Positions 25,989 to 35,545 are shown, counted from the first letter of the stretch. The stretch: 64,000 bases of DNA from Qipengyuania aurantiaca (GCF_019711375.1 NZ_CP081295.1:1612001-1676000), one strand, 5' to 3'. Notes: generated by a model from the letters alone, not told the origin. Made by a program: numbers and translations.

Positions 25989-27119
25989 TTACTGTCCTCC
26001 CGGCGCGGTCACGGTGGTGGCGGGGCCTTCGGTCTGCTGCGCCCGGCGCCGGATTTCGGGAAGCGGGAGGTAGGGCGTCACGCCCGTGGCTTCCACGATG
26101 GTCTTGTCGGTCTTCGAAAGCACGCGCTCCATGGTCTCGTAATAGAGACGCTGGCGGGTCACTTCGGGGGCAAGGCGATACTGTTCGTAGACCTTGTCGA
26201 AAGCTTCCGCCTCACCTTGCGCCTGTGCGAGCACCTGCTGGGCATAGCCCTGTGCCTGGTTGCGCGCGGCGTCGGCGTTCTGTTCGGCGACCTGCACGTC
26301 GCGGAAGGCGTCGACGACCTGACCCGGCGGGTCGGCCTTTTCGATTTCGACACCCAGCACGCGAATGCCGGCCTGATAGCTGTCGAGAGTGCGCTGCATA
26401 CGCTCGCGCACGTCCTGCTCGATTGCGGCGCGGCCCTGGCCCGAGAAGGTCTCGTCGAGCTGCTTTTCGGCAACCGCGGCACGCATGGCGGCTTCGGCGG
26501 CTTCGTTCACCGTCTCGACCGGATCGACCACGCGGAACTTGTAATCGGCGAGGTCCTTGATGTTCCAGCGCACGATATAGCTCAGATCGACGAGGTTCTG
26601 GTCGCCCGTCAGGATCAGCTTCACCTGGTTGTTGTTGCCCGGAATGCGCACGGCGCGCACGCCCTGAACGTCTTCAACATCGACCGTTTCGATCGGGAAA
26701 GGCGCGGAAAACTTGAGGCCGGAATCCAGCGTGCGGGTGTAATTGCCGAGCGTCTTCACCACCGCCTGCTGCTGCGGGCCGATCAGGTGGACGCTGGTCG
26801 CCAGAAGGCCCAACGCAATAATCCCGACCACGGCGACCGGGAACCAGCTCTTGCCGCCGGGGCGCTGGGGGAAGCGGAAGTTGGGACCGCCACCACCACC
26901 GCCGCCCTTGCGGCGCGGGCCTTCGGGGCCGCGGTTCTTGAAGATGTCCTCGATATTGGGGCCGCGACGTCCGTCGCCGCCGCCAGAGCCGGGCGGAAGC
27001 CAGGGGTTGCGCGGGCCGTTGCCCTTGTCGCCGCTTCCCTTGTCGCCCTTCGGCGCATCACCGTCACCGGAGCCCGACGAACCGTCGCCGCCCGTGCCCC
27101 AGGGATTCTTGCCAGCCAT
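25989..27119 (-). CDS. hflK: FtsH protease regulator HflK (SPFH protein)
   Basis: A 376-residue partner of HflC. The N-terminal ~95 residues are a Gly/Pro/Lys-rich cytoplasmic tail (NPWGTGGDGSSGSGDGDAP, then a run of Gly), followed by one membrane helix (WFPVAVVGIIALGLLATSV) and the SPFH domain beginning QQQAVVKTLGNY, with the helical EKADPPGQVVDAFRDVQ. An in-frame ATG at 27162 would extend it by 14 residues, but AAAGGA sits upstream of the 27119 ATG and MAGKNPWG is the usual start. Divergent from mrp across 117 bp. Confidence 0.94.
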   Translation of the reverse strand: MAGKNPWGTGGDGSSGSGDGDAPKGDKGSGDKGNGPRNPWLPPGSGGGDGRRGPNIEDIFKNRGPEGPRRKGGGGGGGPNFRFPQRPGGKSWFPVAVVGIIALGLLATSVHLIGPQQQAVVKTLGNYTRTLDSGLKFSAPFPIETVDVEDVQGVRAVRIPGNNNQVKLILTGDQNLVDLSYIVRWNIKDLADYKFRVVDPVETVNEAAEAAMRAAVAEKQLDETFSGQGRAAIEQDVRERMQRTLDSYQAGIRVLGVEIEKADPPGQVVDAFRDVQVAEQNADAARNQAQGYAQQVLAQAQGEAEAFDKVYEQYRLAPEVTRQRLYYETMERVLSKTDKTIVEATGVTPYLPLPEIRRRAQQTEGPATTVTAPGGQ

Positions 27120-27236
27120 TGCGAGGCCGATCCTTTGTCCAAACCCGTCCAGAATTCTCATAACTGTCTTATAGGAAGGGTTTGGAGGAAAAACAGGGGT
27201 TGCGGTGCGCTTTTCGATGATACAGCAGCGCGATCC

Positions 27237-28202
27237 ATGAGCCGCGCCGATTTTTCCGCCGATTTGCCGCCCGAAATTGCCGCCCGCGTCACCGGGTCGG
27301 TCCTTAACGAGGGGCGTGCCACTGTCGTGCTGGACGTCGCCGGAGTAGGCGAGGACGCGCGGGGCGCGCTCGAACGGGCCGTTATAAAGGCGCTTTCCGG
27401 GCGCGCGGACGTCAGCGATGTGCGCGTCGTCATGACGGCCGAGCGCAAGGGCCCGATGATCATCGCCGTGGGTTCGGGCAAGGGCGGCGTGGGCAAGTCG
27501 ACGCTGACCGCCAACCTCGCCATTGCGCTGGCGAAGAAGGGCGTGAAGGTCGGTCTCGTCGATGCCGATATATACGGTCCCTCGCAGCCGGTGATCTTCG
27601 GCAGCCAGTCCGTGAGGCCGGACGCGCGCGACAACAAGCCGGTGCCGATCGAGAGCAAATACGGCGTCCCGCATCTCTCGATGGGCCATCTTGTCACCCC
27701 CGGCAAGGCGCTGGCATGGCGCGGGCCGATGGCCTCGGGCGCGATCACGCAACTGCTCGAAGCGCATTGGAGCAGCGAAACCGAGGTTCTGCTGGTCGAC
27801 CTGCCGCCGGGCACGGGCGATGTGCAGCTGACCATGATCCAGAAGTTCAAGCCAGCGGGCGCGGTGCTGGTCTCCACGCCGCAGGACCTCGCGCTGATCG
27901 ACGCCGCGCGCGCCGGGCAATTGTTCGACACGGCGGGCGTCCCGGTAATCGGGCTGGTCGAGAATATGTCGGGCTACGCCTGCCCCCATTGCGGTGAGGT
28001 GTCCGACCCCTTCGGCGCGGGCGGTGTCGAGGCGGCTGCCGGGCGTTTGGAACTGCCCTTCCTCGGGCGCATCCCGCTCGACATGGCGATCCGGCAGGGC
28101 AGCGACGCGGGCGATCCTCCGGCGGCAGGCGACGGGCCGATGGCCGAACCTTTCAACGCCATCGCGACAAGGCTGGGCGAATGGATCTCCGCGAGAAGCT
28201 GA
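27237..28202 (+). CDS. mrp: Mrp/ApbC/NBP35-type Fe-S cluster carrier ATPase
   Basis: A P-loop ATPase that carries and transfers [4Fe-4S] clusters to apoproteins. 321 residues: an N-terminal MIP18/DUF59-like domain, much reduced (about 70 residues), then the deviant Walker A GSGKGGVGKSTLTANLA, DADIYGPSQP, and the cluster-binding CPHC near residue 250. It starts a plus-strand run into a molybdopterin enzyme, ferrochelatase and P450, all cofactor-dependent or cofactor-making. The next gene starts 22 bp before its stop. Confidence 0.93.
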   Translation: MSRADFSADLPPEIAARVTGSVLNEGRATVVLDVAGVGEDARGALERAVIKALSGRADVSDVRVVMTAERKGPMIIAVGSGKGGVGKSTLTANLAIALAKKGVKVGLVDADIYGPSQPVIFGSQSVRPDARDNKPVPIESKYGVPHLSMGHLVTPGKALAWRGPMASGAITQLLEAHWSSETEVLLVDLPPGTGDVQLTMIQKFKPAGAVLVSTPQDLALIDAARAGQLFDTAGVPVIGLVENMSGYACPHCGEVSDPFGAGGVEAAAGRLELPFLGRIPLDMAIRQGSDAGDPPAAGDGPMAEPFNAIATRLGEWISARS

Positions 28203-30472
28203 GCGCCCTTCCGGTCTCGCGCCGCAAGCTCCTGGCGGGTGCGGCGGCAGGCGGGGGATTGCTCCTCGCCTGGACCTTCTGGCCGCGCGCCTATCCCAGC
28301 CCGCTCATCGCGCGCGAGGGCGAGGCGCTGTTTGGCGGCTGGATGACCATCGGGCAGGATGGCGTGGTCAGCGTGGCCGTGCCGCAGCTCGAAATGGGGC
28401 AGGGCGTCGGCACGCTGCTCGCCCAGATCGCCGCGACCGAACTGGGCGCGGACTGGCGGCAAGTGGGCATCGAGCCCGTCGCCCCGGCGGGTTTCTTTGC
28501 CAACCTCCCGCTGGCCGCCCAGTGGTCGCCGCTTTGGGAGGGCTTGTTCGGCGCAAGCGACGATCCGCAGGACAGCGCGGTCACCCGCTTCGCCCGTTCC
28601 CGCGATTTCTCCGTCACTGCGGCGGGGACCAGCCTCGCCGCTTACGAACTGCCCTTGCGCGAAGCGGCGGCTAGCGCGCGCGATATGCTGGTGCGCGCCG
28701 CCGCCGACCGCTGGGATGTCGAGCCGGAAGAATGCGAGGTCGCCGAGGGCTTTGTCATCCACGAGGAACGCCGCCTGCCCTTCGGTGCGCTGGTGGACGA
28801 GGCGGCGCAGCTGGATCCGCCCGATCCCGCGCCCTTGCGGCCCATGCCCGCCTTCGAGGAGCCGCTGCCGGGCGAGGGCGATGCGTCGACCATCTTCCCG
28901 CGGCTCGACCTGCCTTCCAAGGTTGATGGCAGCCATATCTTCGCGGCCGATATCCGCCTGCCGGGCATGGTCTTCGCGTCGATCCGCCACGGTCCGCACG
29001 GCTTGCCCGAATTGCTGCGCTTCAACGAGGACGCGGTGGCAGGCACGCGCGGGCTGGTCGGCGTGGTGAAATCGAAGCGCTGGCTCGCCGCGGTGGCCGA
29101 AAGCTGGTGGATCGCCGATCAGGCGCTGGCGAAGATGCGCCCCTATTTTACGGGGCCGGGCGCAGTCGAACAGGTCATACTCGACACCGAGATGGAGCGC
29201 GCTCGCGAAGACGCGGGCGAGCGGGCGGAGCGGATCGAGACTATCGGCGAACCCGACTCCCTGATCGGCGAGGCGCAGGTGACGCGCCGCTACGATGTTG
29301 CGCCCGCCCTCCACGCGCCGCTCGAAACCGCCTCGGCCACCGCGCGATTGGCCGACGGGCGGCTCGAGCTCTGGATCGCCTCGCAGGCTCCGGCGGCGGC
29401 GCGCGATGCGGCAGCCAAGGCCGTCGGCCTCTCGCCCTCCGACGTGATCCTCTACCCCGTTTCGGCGGGCGGCAGCTTCGACGCGCGGCTGGAGAAGCAG
29501 CACGCGATCGAAGTCGCGCAGATCGCCGCCGAGATCGGGCGACCGGTCCAGCTCACATGGTCTCGCGCGCAGGACCTGCAGATGGTGCCGCCCCGCGCGC
29601 CGGTTTCGGGCGAGATCAGCGCCACGATCGGTCCGCAGGGCCAGCCCGTCGCGTGGCGCGCGCGCATCACCGCGCCCTCGTGGATGCGCGAGACTGGTCA
29701 TCGCCTCTTCGACAATTACGTGCCCGAAGCCGCCCGGCGCGAAAGTGTGGGCGAGGCCGATGCCTTCGCGGTCGAAGGCGCCGTGCCGCCTTACAGCATC
29801 GCCCATGTCGCCACCGAACACGTGCCCGCACGCATCGGCCTGCCAACAGCAAGGATGCGCGGCGGGGCGCATGGGTACACCGCCTTCTTTACCGAGTGCT
29901 TCGTCGACGAGCTGGCGCGCAACGCCGGACGCGACCCCTTCCTCTATCGTATGGCGATGCTGGGCGGCGCCCCGCGCATGGCCGAGGTGCTGCGCCGCGC
30001 CACGCGGCTGGGGGACTGGGACGGCGGACAGTCAGGTTCGGGGGAAGGTGTCGCCATGGTCCGCATGGGCCGCGACCCGCTCACTGCAGGCCACATCGCT
30101 TGCGTCGCCCACGTCCGCCGCGGCGAAGGCGGGATTGCGGTGACGCAACTGAGTGCGGTGGCCGACATCGGCCGCGTGGTGAACCTCGACCTTGCCCGGC
30201 AGCAGATCGAGGGTGGGCTTCTCTATGGTCTCGGCCTCGCGCTCGGTGCGCCGCTGACCTTCGACAGCGGCCATCCCGTGCCGCGCACGCTGGGCGAGAT
30301 GCGCTTGCCGGGTCTTGCCGAAGTGCCTGACATGCGCATCGATTTCGTCGCCAGCGATGCCGAGCCCTTCGACGCCGGCGAACTGGGCGTGACCGTGTCA
30401 GGCCCAGCAGTGGCCAACGCGCTGTTTGCCTTGACGGGCGAGCGTTCTTACCGTTTGCCGCTTTCCGTATGA
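28181..30472 (+). CDS. Xanthine dehydrogenase family molybdopterin-binding subunit, IorB-like
   Basis: A 763-residue large subunit of the isoquinoline 1-oxidoreductase / aldehyde dehydrogenase type. The N-terminus carries a twin-arginine-type signal (SRRKLLAGAAAGGGLLLAW), so it is exported folded with molybdopterin cytosine dinucleotide bound. Motifs: EMGQGVGTLLAQI, MRGGAHGYTAFFTECFVDELA, and a late AGELGVTVSGPAVANALFALTG with the catalytic-type Glu. No [2Fe-2S] small subunit (IorA/CoxS) is in the window, so its electron partner is unknown. It overlaps mrp by 22 bp and hemH by 4 bp (ATGA), so the three are co-transcribed. Substrate unknown. Confidence 0.85.
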   Translation: MDLREKLSALPVSRRKLLAGAAAGGGLLLAWTFWPRAYPSPLIAREGEALFGGWMTIGQDGVVSVAVPQLEMGQGVGTLLAQIAATELGADWRQVGIEPVAPAGFFANLPLAAQWSPLWEGLFGASDDPQDSAVTRFARSRDFSVTAAGTSLAAYELPLREAAASARDMLVRAAADRWDVEPEECEVAEGFVIHEERRLPFGALVDEAAQLDPPDPAPLRPMPAFEEPLPGEGDASTIFPRLDLPSKVDGSHIFAADIRLPGMVFASIRHGPHGLPELLRFNEDAVAGTRGLVGVVKSKRWLAAVAESWWIADQALAKMRPYFTGPGAVEQVILDTEMERAREDAGERAERIETIGEPDSLIGEAQVTRRYDVAPALHAPLETASATARLADGRLELWIASQAPAAARDAAAKAVGLSPSDVILYPVSAGGSFDARLEKQHAIEVAQIAAEIGRPVQLTWSRAQDLQMVPPRAPVSGEISATIGPQGQPVAWRARITAPSWMRETGHRLFDNYVPEAARRESVGEADAFAVEGAVPPYSIAHVATEHVPARIGLPTARMRGGAHGYTAFFTECFVDELARNAGRDPFLYRMAMLGGAPRMAEVLRRATRLGDWDGGQSGSGEGVAMVRMGRDPLTAGHIACVAHVRRGEGGIAVTQLSAVADIGRVVNLDLARQQIEGGLLYGLGLALGAPLTFDSGHPVPRTLGEMRLPGLAEVPDMRIDFVASDAEPFDAGELGVTVSGPAVANALFALTGERSYRLPLSV

Positions 30473-31491
30473 CCTGGCAGCCGCAGACCCTTCCCGCAGA
30501 CCATCCCCCGGTGAAATCCGGCGGCGTGGGTGTCCTGATCGTCAATCTCGGCACGCCCGACGCGCCTGAGCCGGGTCCGGTGAAGCGCTATCTCGCCGAA
30601 TTCCTCTCCGACCGCCGCGTGGTCGAAATTCCGCCGATTGCCTGGCAGCCGATCCTGCGCGGCATAATCCTCAACACGCGGCCGAAGAAGAGCGCGCACG
30701 CGTATAGGCAGGTCTGGACCGACGAAGGCTCGCCGCTCGCCGTGATCACGCGCCAGCAGGCCGAGGCCATGCAGGCGCGGCTGGGCGACAGCGTTACGGT
30801 CGACTGGGCCATGCGCTATGGCACGCCCTCGATCCCGGAGCGGCTGAAGGCGCTGATGGACAAGGGCTGCGAGCGCATCTTGCTCGCCCCGATGTACCCG
30901 CAATATTCGGGCGCGACGACGGCGACGGTTGTGGACAAGGCTGGGGAAGCCTTGGGGAAGATGCGTTGGCAACCCTCCTTGCGCACCCTGCCGCCCTATC
31001 ACGACGACCCGGCCTATATCGACGCGCTGGAGGTGGACCTCACCCGCCAGCTCTCCGCACTCGATTTCGAGCCGGAGGTCCTGCTTTTAAGCTTCCACGG
31101 TATGCCCGAGCGCACGCTTCACCTCGGCGATCCCTACCACTGCCACTGCATGAAGACCTCACGCCTCTTGCAGGCGCGGCTCGATGGCCGGGGGTTTCGC
31201 ATCCGCACCACCTTCCAGTCCCGCTTCGGGCGCGCGAAATGGCTGGAGCCGGCAACCGATCACGTCATCGCCGAGGAAGCTGCCAAGGGTACGAAGCGCA
31301 TGGCGATCGCCGCGCCGGGCTTTTCCGCCGACTGCCTCGAAACGCTGGAAGAGCTGGCGATGCAGGGCCGCGACCAGTTCCTCGAAAAAGGCGGAGAGAA
31401 ATTTGCCGCGCTCACCTGTCTCAACACTTCGGATGTCGGCCTCGCGATGCTGGAGACGCTGCTGCGGCGCGAACTTTCAGGCTGGATTTAG
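30469..31491 (+). CDS. hemH: Ferrochelatase
   Basis: HemH inserts ferrous iron into protoporphyrin IX, the last step of protoheme synthesis. 340 residues with VLIVNLGTPDAP at the start, PMYPQYSGATTATV, the active-site LLLSFHGMPERTL, and a conserved Glu-rich EELAMQGRDQF near the end. Four cysteines (C225, C227, C289, C317) resemble the pattern of alphaproteobacterial ferrochelatases that hold a [2Fe-2S] cluster. It is coupled to the upstream molybdopterin gene by ATGA overlap, and a P450 gene follows 43 bp later. Confidence 0.95.
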   Translation: MTWQPQTLPADHPPVKSGGVGVLIVNLGTPDAPEPGPVKRYLAEFLSDRRVVEIPPIAWQPILRGIILNTRPKKSAHAYRQVWTDEGSPLAVITRQQAEAMQARLGDSVTVDWAMRYGTPSIPERLKALMDKGCERILLAPMYPQYSGATTATVVDKAGEALGKMRWQPSLRTLPPYHDDPAYIDALEVDLTRQLSALDFEPEVLLLSFHGMPERTLHLGDPYHCHCMKTSRLLQARLDGRGFRIRTTFQSRFGRAKWLEPATDHVIAEEAAKGTKRMAIAAPGFSADCLETLEELAMQGRDQFLEKGGEKFAALTCLNTSDVGLAMLETLLRRELSGWI

Positions 31492-31534
31492 ATTGCTAAT
31501 TGCCACTTAACCATTGCCTTGGCATAGTCGGCCC

Positions 31535-32923
31535 ATGGCAACTCTCGCAGCACACGACCCGATCCCCACCCACTGGACGGAGGGCGCCCCTTCCGCAGAC
31601 GATCTTGCCCACATTCCGGGCGAAGGCGGCTGGCCCGTGGTCGGCAACACTCTGAAGATGCTGAAGGACCCGCACGCCTTCACACGGCGCATGGTCGAGA
31701 CCTATGGCCGGGTGTACAAGAACAAGGCCTTCGGTGGCTGGAATGTCGGTCTGATCGGTGCCGATGCGAACGAGCTGTTGCTGTTCGACCGGAATAAGAA
31801 CTTCTCCTCCGAGCAGGGCTGGGGCCCGATCCTCGACCAGCTTTTCCCGCGCGGGCTGATGCTGATGGATTTCGACCATCACCGCGCTGATCGCCGCGCG
31901 CTGTCGATCGCCTTCAAGCCGGGCCCGATGCGCCACTATTCGGGCAGCCTCAACCGCGGCATCGCGAAGAAGGTGGAAGACTGGGGCGAAGGCCCGATGC
32001 AGTTCTACCCCGCGATCAAGACGCTGACGCTCGACCTTGCCGCAGACAGTTTCATCGGCATCGAGTGGGGGCCGGAAGCCGACAAGATCAACACCGCCTT
32101 CATCGACATGGTGCAGGCCTCGGTCGCGCCGGTGCGCAAGCCCTTGCCCTTCACGCAGATGAAGCGCGGGGTCGACGGCCGGAAGTTCCTCGTCGATTTC
32201 TTCACCGCCGAAACCCACCGCCGCCGCGCCGAGGGCGGGGGGCAGGACATGTTCAGCCAGTTCGCCACCGCCGAATACGAAGACGGCAGCCTCATGCCGG
32301 TCGTCGAGGTGGTCGATCACATGAACTTCCTGATGATGGCGGCGCATGACACCATCACCAGTTCGGCGACTTCGCTGATCTGGCTGCTCGCCAAGCATCC
32401 CGAATGGCAGGAAAAGCTGCGGCAGGAAGTGGAAAGCGTGACCGGCGGCATCGGTTCGGACGGACGCCCGCGCGATCTCGACTATGACGATATGGGCAAG
32501 CTCGACCTCGTTGAAATGGCCTTCAAGGAAGCGCTGCGGAAGGTTCCGCCGGTCCCTTCCACCCCGCGCCGTGCGCTGCGCGAATTCGAGTTTGGCGGCT
32601 ATCGCATCCCGGCCGGCACGCACGTCGGCATCAACGCCTATTTCGTGCATCACGAGGAAGAGCACTGGGACAACCCCCATGCCTTCGACCCGATGCATTT
32701 CACGCCGGAAAACGTGAAGGCACGCCACAAGTACGCCTGGGTGCCCTTCGGCGGCGGCGCGCATATGTGCCTCGGCCTGCACTTTGCCTATATGCAGGTG
32801 AAGATCCTGATGGCGCAGTTGCTGCCGCGCTACCGCATCGAACTGGTGCAAGAGCCGGACTGGCAGCCCTGGCCGATCCCCAAGCCCCGCGATGGCCTGA
32901 AGATTTCGCTCAAGGCGATCTAG
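31535..32923 (+). CDS. Cytochrome P450
   Basis: A 462-residue soluble bacterial P450. The I-helix AAHDTITSSATSL (oxygen activation), K-helix ExxR in FKEALRKVPP, and heme-thiolate loop FGGGAHMCLGLHFAYMQ are intact. The heme-loop and I-helix style resemble CYP51/CYP26-like steroid or terpenoid hydroxylases more than fatty-acid P450s, but the substrate is unknown. ATG 31535 is chosen over 31514. No ferredoxin or reductase gene is adjacent. Its TAG stop abuts the convergent DUF1674 stop. Confidence 0.92.
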   Translation: MATLAAHDPIPTHWTEGAPSADDLAHIPGEGGWPVVGNTLKMLKDPHAFTRRMVETYGRVYKNKAFGGWNVGLIGADANELLLFDRNKNFSSEQGWGPILDQLFPRGLMLMDFDHHRADRRALSIAFKPGPMRHYSGSLNRGIAKKVEDWGEGPMQFYPAIKTLTLDLAADSFIGIEWGPEADKINTAFIDMVQASVAPVRKPLPFTQMKRGVDGRKFLVDFFTAETHRRRAEGGGQDMFSQFATAEYEDGSLMPVVEVVDHMNFLMMAAHDTITSSATSLIWLLAKHPEWQEKLRQEVESVTGGIGSDGRPRDLDYDDMGKLDLVEMAFKEALRKVPPVPSTPRRALREFEFGGYRIPAGTHVGINAYFVHHEEEHWDNPHAFDPMHFTPENVKARHKYAWVPFGGGAHMCLGLHFAYMQVKILMAQLLPRYRIELVQEPDWQPWPIPKPRDGLKISLKAI

Positions 32924-33082
32924 CTAGAAATCAATCGCGATGCCGTCCTTGACCCAGTCGCCATAGCGCGTCGGGCTGAGGTCTTCCTCGTCCTTGACCT
33001 TTTGCGGCTTGGGCGGCGGTTCGTTGCTCCAGTGTTCGGGCTTCTCGAATGTCTCGGGCCGCTTGGTCGCGCGTTTTGTCAT
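32924..33082 (-). CDS. DUF1674 family protein (SdhAF4-like)
   Basis: A 52-residue protein ending PTRYGDWVKDGIAIDF, the DUF1674 signature. The eukaryotic homologue SDHAF4 (and the bacterial counterpart) helps assemble flavinylated SdhA of succinate dehydrogenase; that role here is inferred. The frame runs upstream to 33163, but the ATG at 33082 gives the conserved size. It is divergent from rsmB. Convergent with the P450, stops adjacent. Confidence 0.88.
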   Translation of the reverse strand: MTKRATKRPETFEKPEHWSNEPPPKPQKVKDEEDLSPTRYGDWVKDGIAIDF

Positions 33083-33133
33083 GGCCCTAAAATGCGCAGG
33101 CTGGCGCAGGGTTTCAAGTGCGGGTAGGGGCGC

Positions 33134-34378
33134 ATGGCAATGGCAAAGCCTCCCGGAATCCACGCGCGCCGCGCCGCGCTTCGCCTGCTCGACGCCGTCT
33201 TCCGGCGCGGCGAGACGCTCGACATCGCCTTCAATGCAGCGACCAAGGACGTGCGCAAGTTCGAGGACAAGGCGCTCGCCCGCGCCATCGCGAGCGAGGT
33301 GCTGCGCTGGCTGGTCGATCTCGACACGGCCATCGACAGCGCGACGAAGAAAGCGCTGCCGGAGGATTCCAAGGCCCGCATGGTGCTGCGCATGATGCTT
33401 GCCCAGTGGCTGCGTCTAGACACTCCGCCGCACGCCGTGATCGCCACCTGCTTGCCGCTGCTTGCGGGCGGCCCGCGGCGGCTGGCGCATGGCGTGTTTT
33501 CCACTCTGACCAAGCGAGAGATTGCTCTCCCCGAAGCGCCAACAATGCCTGAGGAGGTGGCGCAGCGTTGGGGCGAGCGCTCCGAAGACATCGCAGGGGG
33601 CCTCGCCGAACCGCCGCCGCTTGACCTCACGCTGAAGGATCCCACCCAGACCGAGATTTGGAAAACGAAGCTCGCCGCCGACAGCCTGCTACCGGGTCAC
33701 CTGCGCCTGCCGCGCGGGGAGAATGTCGAGAAGCTGGCCGGGTTCGCGGAGGGTGAATGGTGGGTGCAAGACCTCGCGGCCTCTCTTCCCGCGCGCCTGC
33801 TCGGGGCGGGTGAAGGGCGCCACGTCCTTGACCTGTGCGCCGCGCCCGGCGGCAAGACGCTCCAGCTCGCCGCGCAGGGCTGGCAAGTCACCTCGCTCGA
33901 TATCTCCAAGCGGCGGCTCGACCTGCTCAAGGCCAATCTCAAGCGGACCGGTCTCAAGGCTTCCGCCGTGCGCGCCGATGCGCTTGCGTGGGAGCCGAAG
34001 CACCATTTCGACGCGATCCTGCTCGACGCGCCCTGCACGGCGACCGGGACCGCGCGCCGCCACCCCGACGTCATCCACCGGATCGGCCAGCGCCAGATCG
34101 AGGAGATGGCGGAATTGCAGGCCTCGCTGCTTGCCCGCGCGGCGGAGTGGCTCAAGCCCGGAGGCGTCCTCGTCTACGCGACTTGCTCGCTCGAACGCGA
34201 AGAAGGCGAGGGGCAGGACCTGCCTTCCAGCCTCACAATCGCGCCGATTGCTGCGGACGAATTGCCCGATGGCATCAGCCCTGCGGGCGACGGCACGCTG
34301 CGCACCGACCCGGGAATGCTGCTCGAAAACGGGGGAATCGATGGATTCTTCATCGCACGGGCGATCCGCGGGGCCTGA
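33134..34378 (+). CDS. rsmB: RsmB/NOP family 16S rRNA (cytosine-C5) methyltransferase
   Basis: Methylates a cytosine of 16S rRNA using SAM. 414 residues: an N-terminal NusB-like helical domain (about 10-135) then a Rossmann methyltransferase with SAM motif VLDLCAAPGGKTLQLAA, motif IV DAPCTATG and motif VI ATCSLEREEGE, giving the two catalytic cysteines of m5C enzymes. Length and order match RsmB (Fmu). Two ATGs are close (33134, 33140). The 277 bp after it hold only a short GCGGG/CCCGC hairpin (about 34518-34536) and the leader of the OmpA-like gene. Confidence 0.92.
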   Translation: MAMAKPPGIHARRAALRLLDAVFRRGETLDIAFNAATKDVRKFEDKALARAIASEVLRWLVDLDTAIDSATKKALPEDSKARMVLRMMLAQWLRLDTPPHAVIATCLPLLAGGPRRLAHGVFSTLTKREIALPEAPTMPEEVAQRWGERSEDIAGGLAEPPPLDLTLKDPTQTEIWKTKLAADSLLPGHLRLPRGENVEKLAGFAEGEWWVQDLAASLPARLLGAGEGRHVLDLCAAPGGKTLQLAAQGWQVTSLDISKRRLDLLKANLKRTGLKASAVRADALAWEPKHHFDAILLDAPCTATGTARRHPDVIHRIGQRQIEEMAELQASLLARAAEWLKPGGVLVYATCSLEREEGEGQDLPSSLTIAPIAADELPDGISPAGDGTLRTDPGMLLENGGIDGFFIARAIRGA

Positions 34379-34655
34379 TTTGCGGCACAAATAGGGCAGG
34401 GTCCGGCTCAACTCGTCGCACCCCCGGCCCGAACCGCCCCCTGCCGGGCGAGCCTGAAAGCTTCGTTCATTTTCGTGAAAGGCCGCTGGCAACAGCTAGG
34501 CCCTCGTTAATTCGACCGCGGGCTCTTTCGACCCGCATATCCGTTAAGCCTATCAGGTAGACATTCCATAACCGGACCAGCCCATCCCCCGGGCGACCGG
34601 ACATGATGCCGTTACCCCCCTCATCCGGCGTCGCATTATCTAGGAGTATCCCCAA

Positions 34656-35522
34656 GTGACTGCATTTACGAAGACCGCAGGTATCCCCCTCCTGCTTTCC
34701 GCCCTGGCCCTGCCGCTGGCAGCTCCGGTCGCCGCCCAGGACAACACCGACATCGACGTCTATGGTTCGGCCCTGACCGAAGGTCCGGAAGTCGAAGGCA
34801 TCATCACCGCGCGCAGCGGCGACAAGATTCAGGTGACGATGGAAAACGGCCAGAACACGACGATCATCGTCGACGAAGGCACCGAAGTTAAGGCCACTGG
34901 CGGCTTCCTCGGCCTCGGCAGCAAGACGCTGCGCACCAGCCAGCTGATCAACGGCCTGCCGGTAGAAGTCGAAACCCTGCAGTTCCAGGGCGGCCTCGTC
35001 GCCAAGCAGGTGAAGCTGAAGGCTTCGGATCTCGAAACCGCAGCGATGATCCGCGGCGCAACGCAGCAGCAGTTCGCCGAACACCGCGCCGACATCGACG
35101 CCAACGCCGCTGCCGCCGAAGCGCTGCGTGGCCGCATGGCGAACATCGACCAGTACAACGTCCGCGGCGTGACCAACGTCTATTTCGACAGCGGCAAGTG
35201 GGCGATTTCGCCTGAAGGCCAGCGCGAGATCTGCGACATCGCTTCGCAGGCGCAGGAAATGGACAACGCCCTCCTGCTCGTCGTCGGCTACACCGATTCG
35301 GACGGTGACGAAGACTACAACCAGGTCCTCTCGGAGCGCCGTGCAGGCCGCGTCGTGAACTACCTGCAGCAGAAGTGCGGCTGGCAGCCCTGGCGCATGC
35401 TGACCCCGACCGGCATGTCCGAATCGGACCCGGCGGCCGACAACAGCACGCCCGAAGGCAAGGCGCAGAACCGCCGCGTTTCGGTGAACATCCTCGTCAG
35501 CAAGGCCACCGAAGAAGGCTGA
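34656..35522 (+). CDS. OmpA family outer-membrane / peptidoglycan-binding protein
   Basis: A 288-residue exported protein: a signal peptide (LLLSALALPLAAPVAAQ), an N-terminal beta domain (about 45-115) with EGIITARSGDKIQVTMENG, like the DUF5666/OB-type repeats, then a C-terminal OmpA domain (about 165-285) with VYFDSGKWAISPEGQ and SERRAGRVVNYLQ and NRRVSVNIL. It probably anchors to peptidoglycan in the periplasm. It starts at GTG 34656 with TAGGAG nine bases upstream. Usage of frequent codons suggests strong expression. A bidirectional terminator follows. Confidence 0.87.
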   Translation: MTAFTKTAGIPLLLSALALPLAAPVAAQDNTDIDVYGSALTEGPEVEGIITARSGDKIQVTMENGQNTTIIVDEGTEVKATGGFLGLGSKTLRTSQLINGLPVEVETLQFQGGLVAKQVKLKASDLETAAMIRGATQQQFAEHRADIDANAAAAEALRGRMANIDQYNVRGVTNVYFDSGKWAISPEGQREICDIASQAQEMDNALLLVVGYTDSDGDEDYNQVLSERRAGRVVNYLQQKCGWQPWRMLTPTGMSESDPAADNSTPEGKAQNRRVSVNILVSKATEEG

Positions 35523-35545
35523 GCCTGACCACAGGACAAAAAGAA

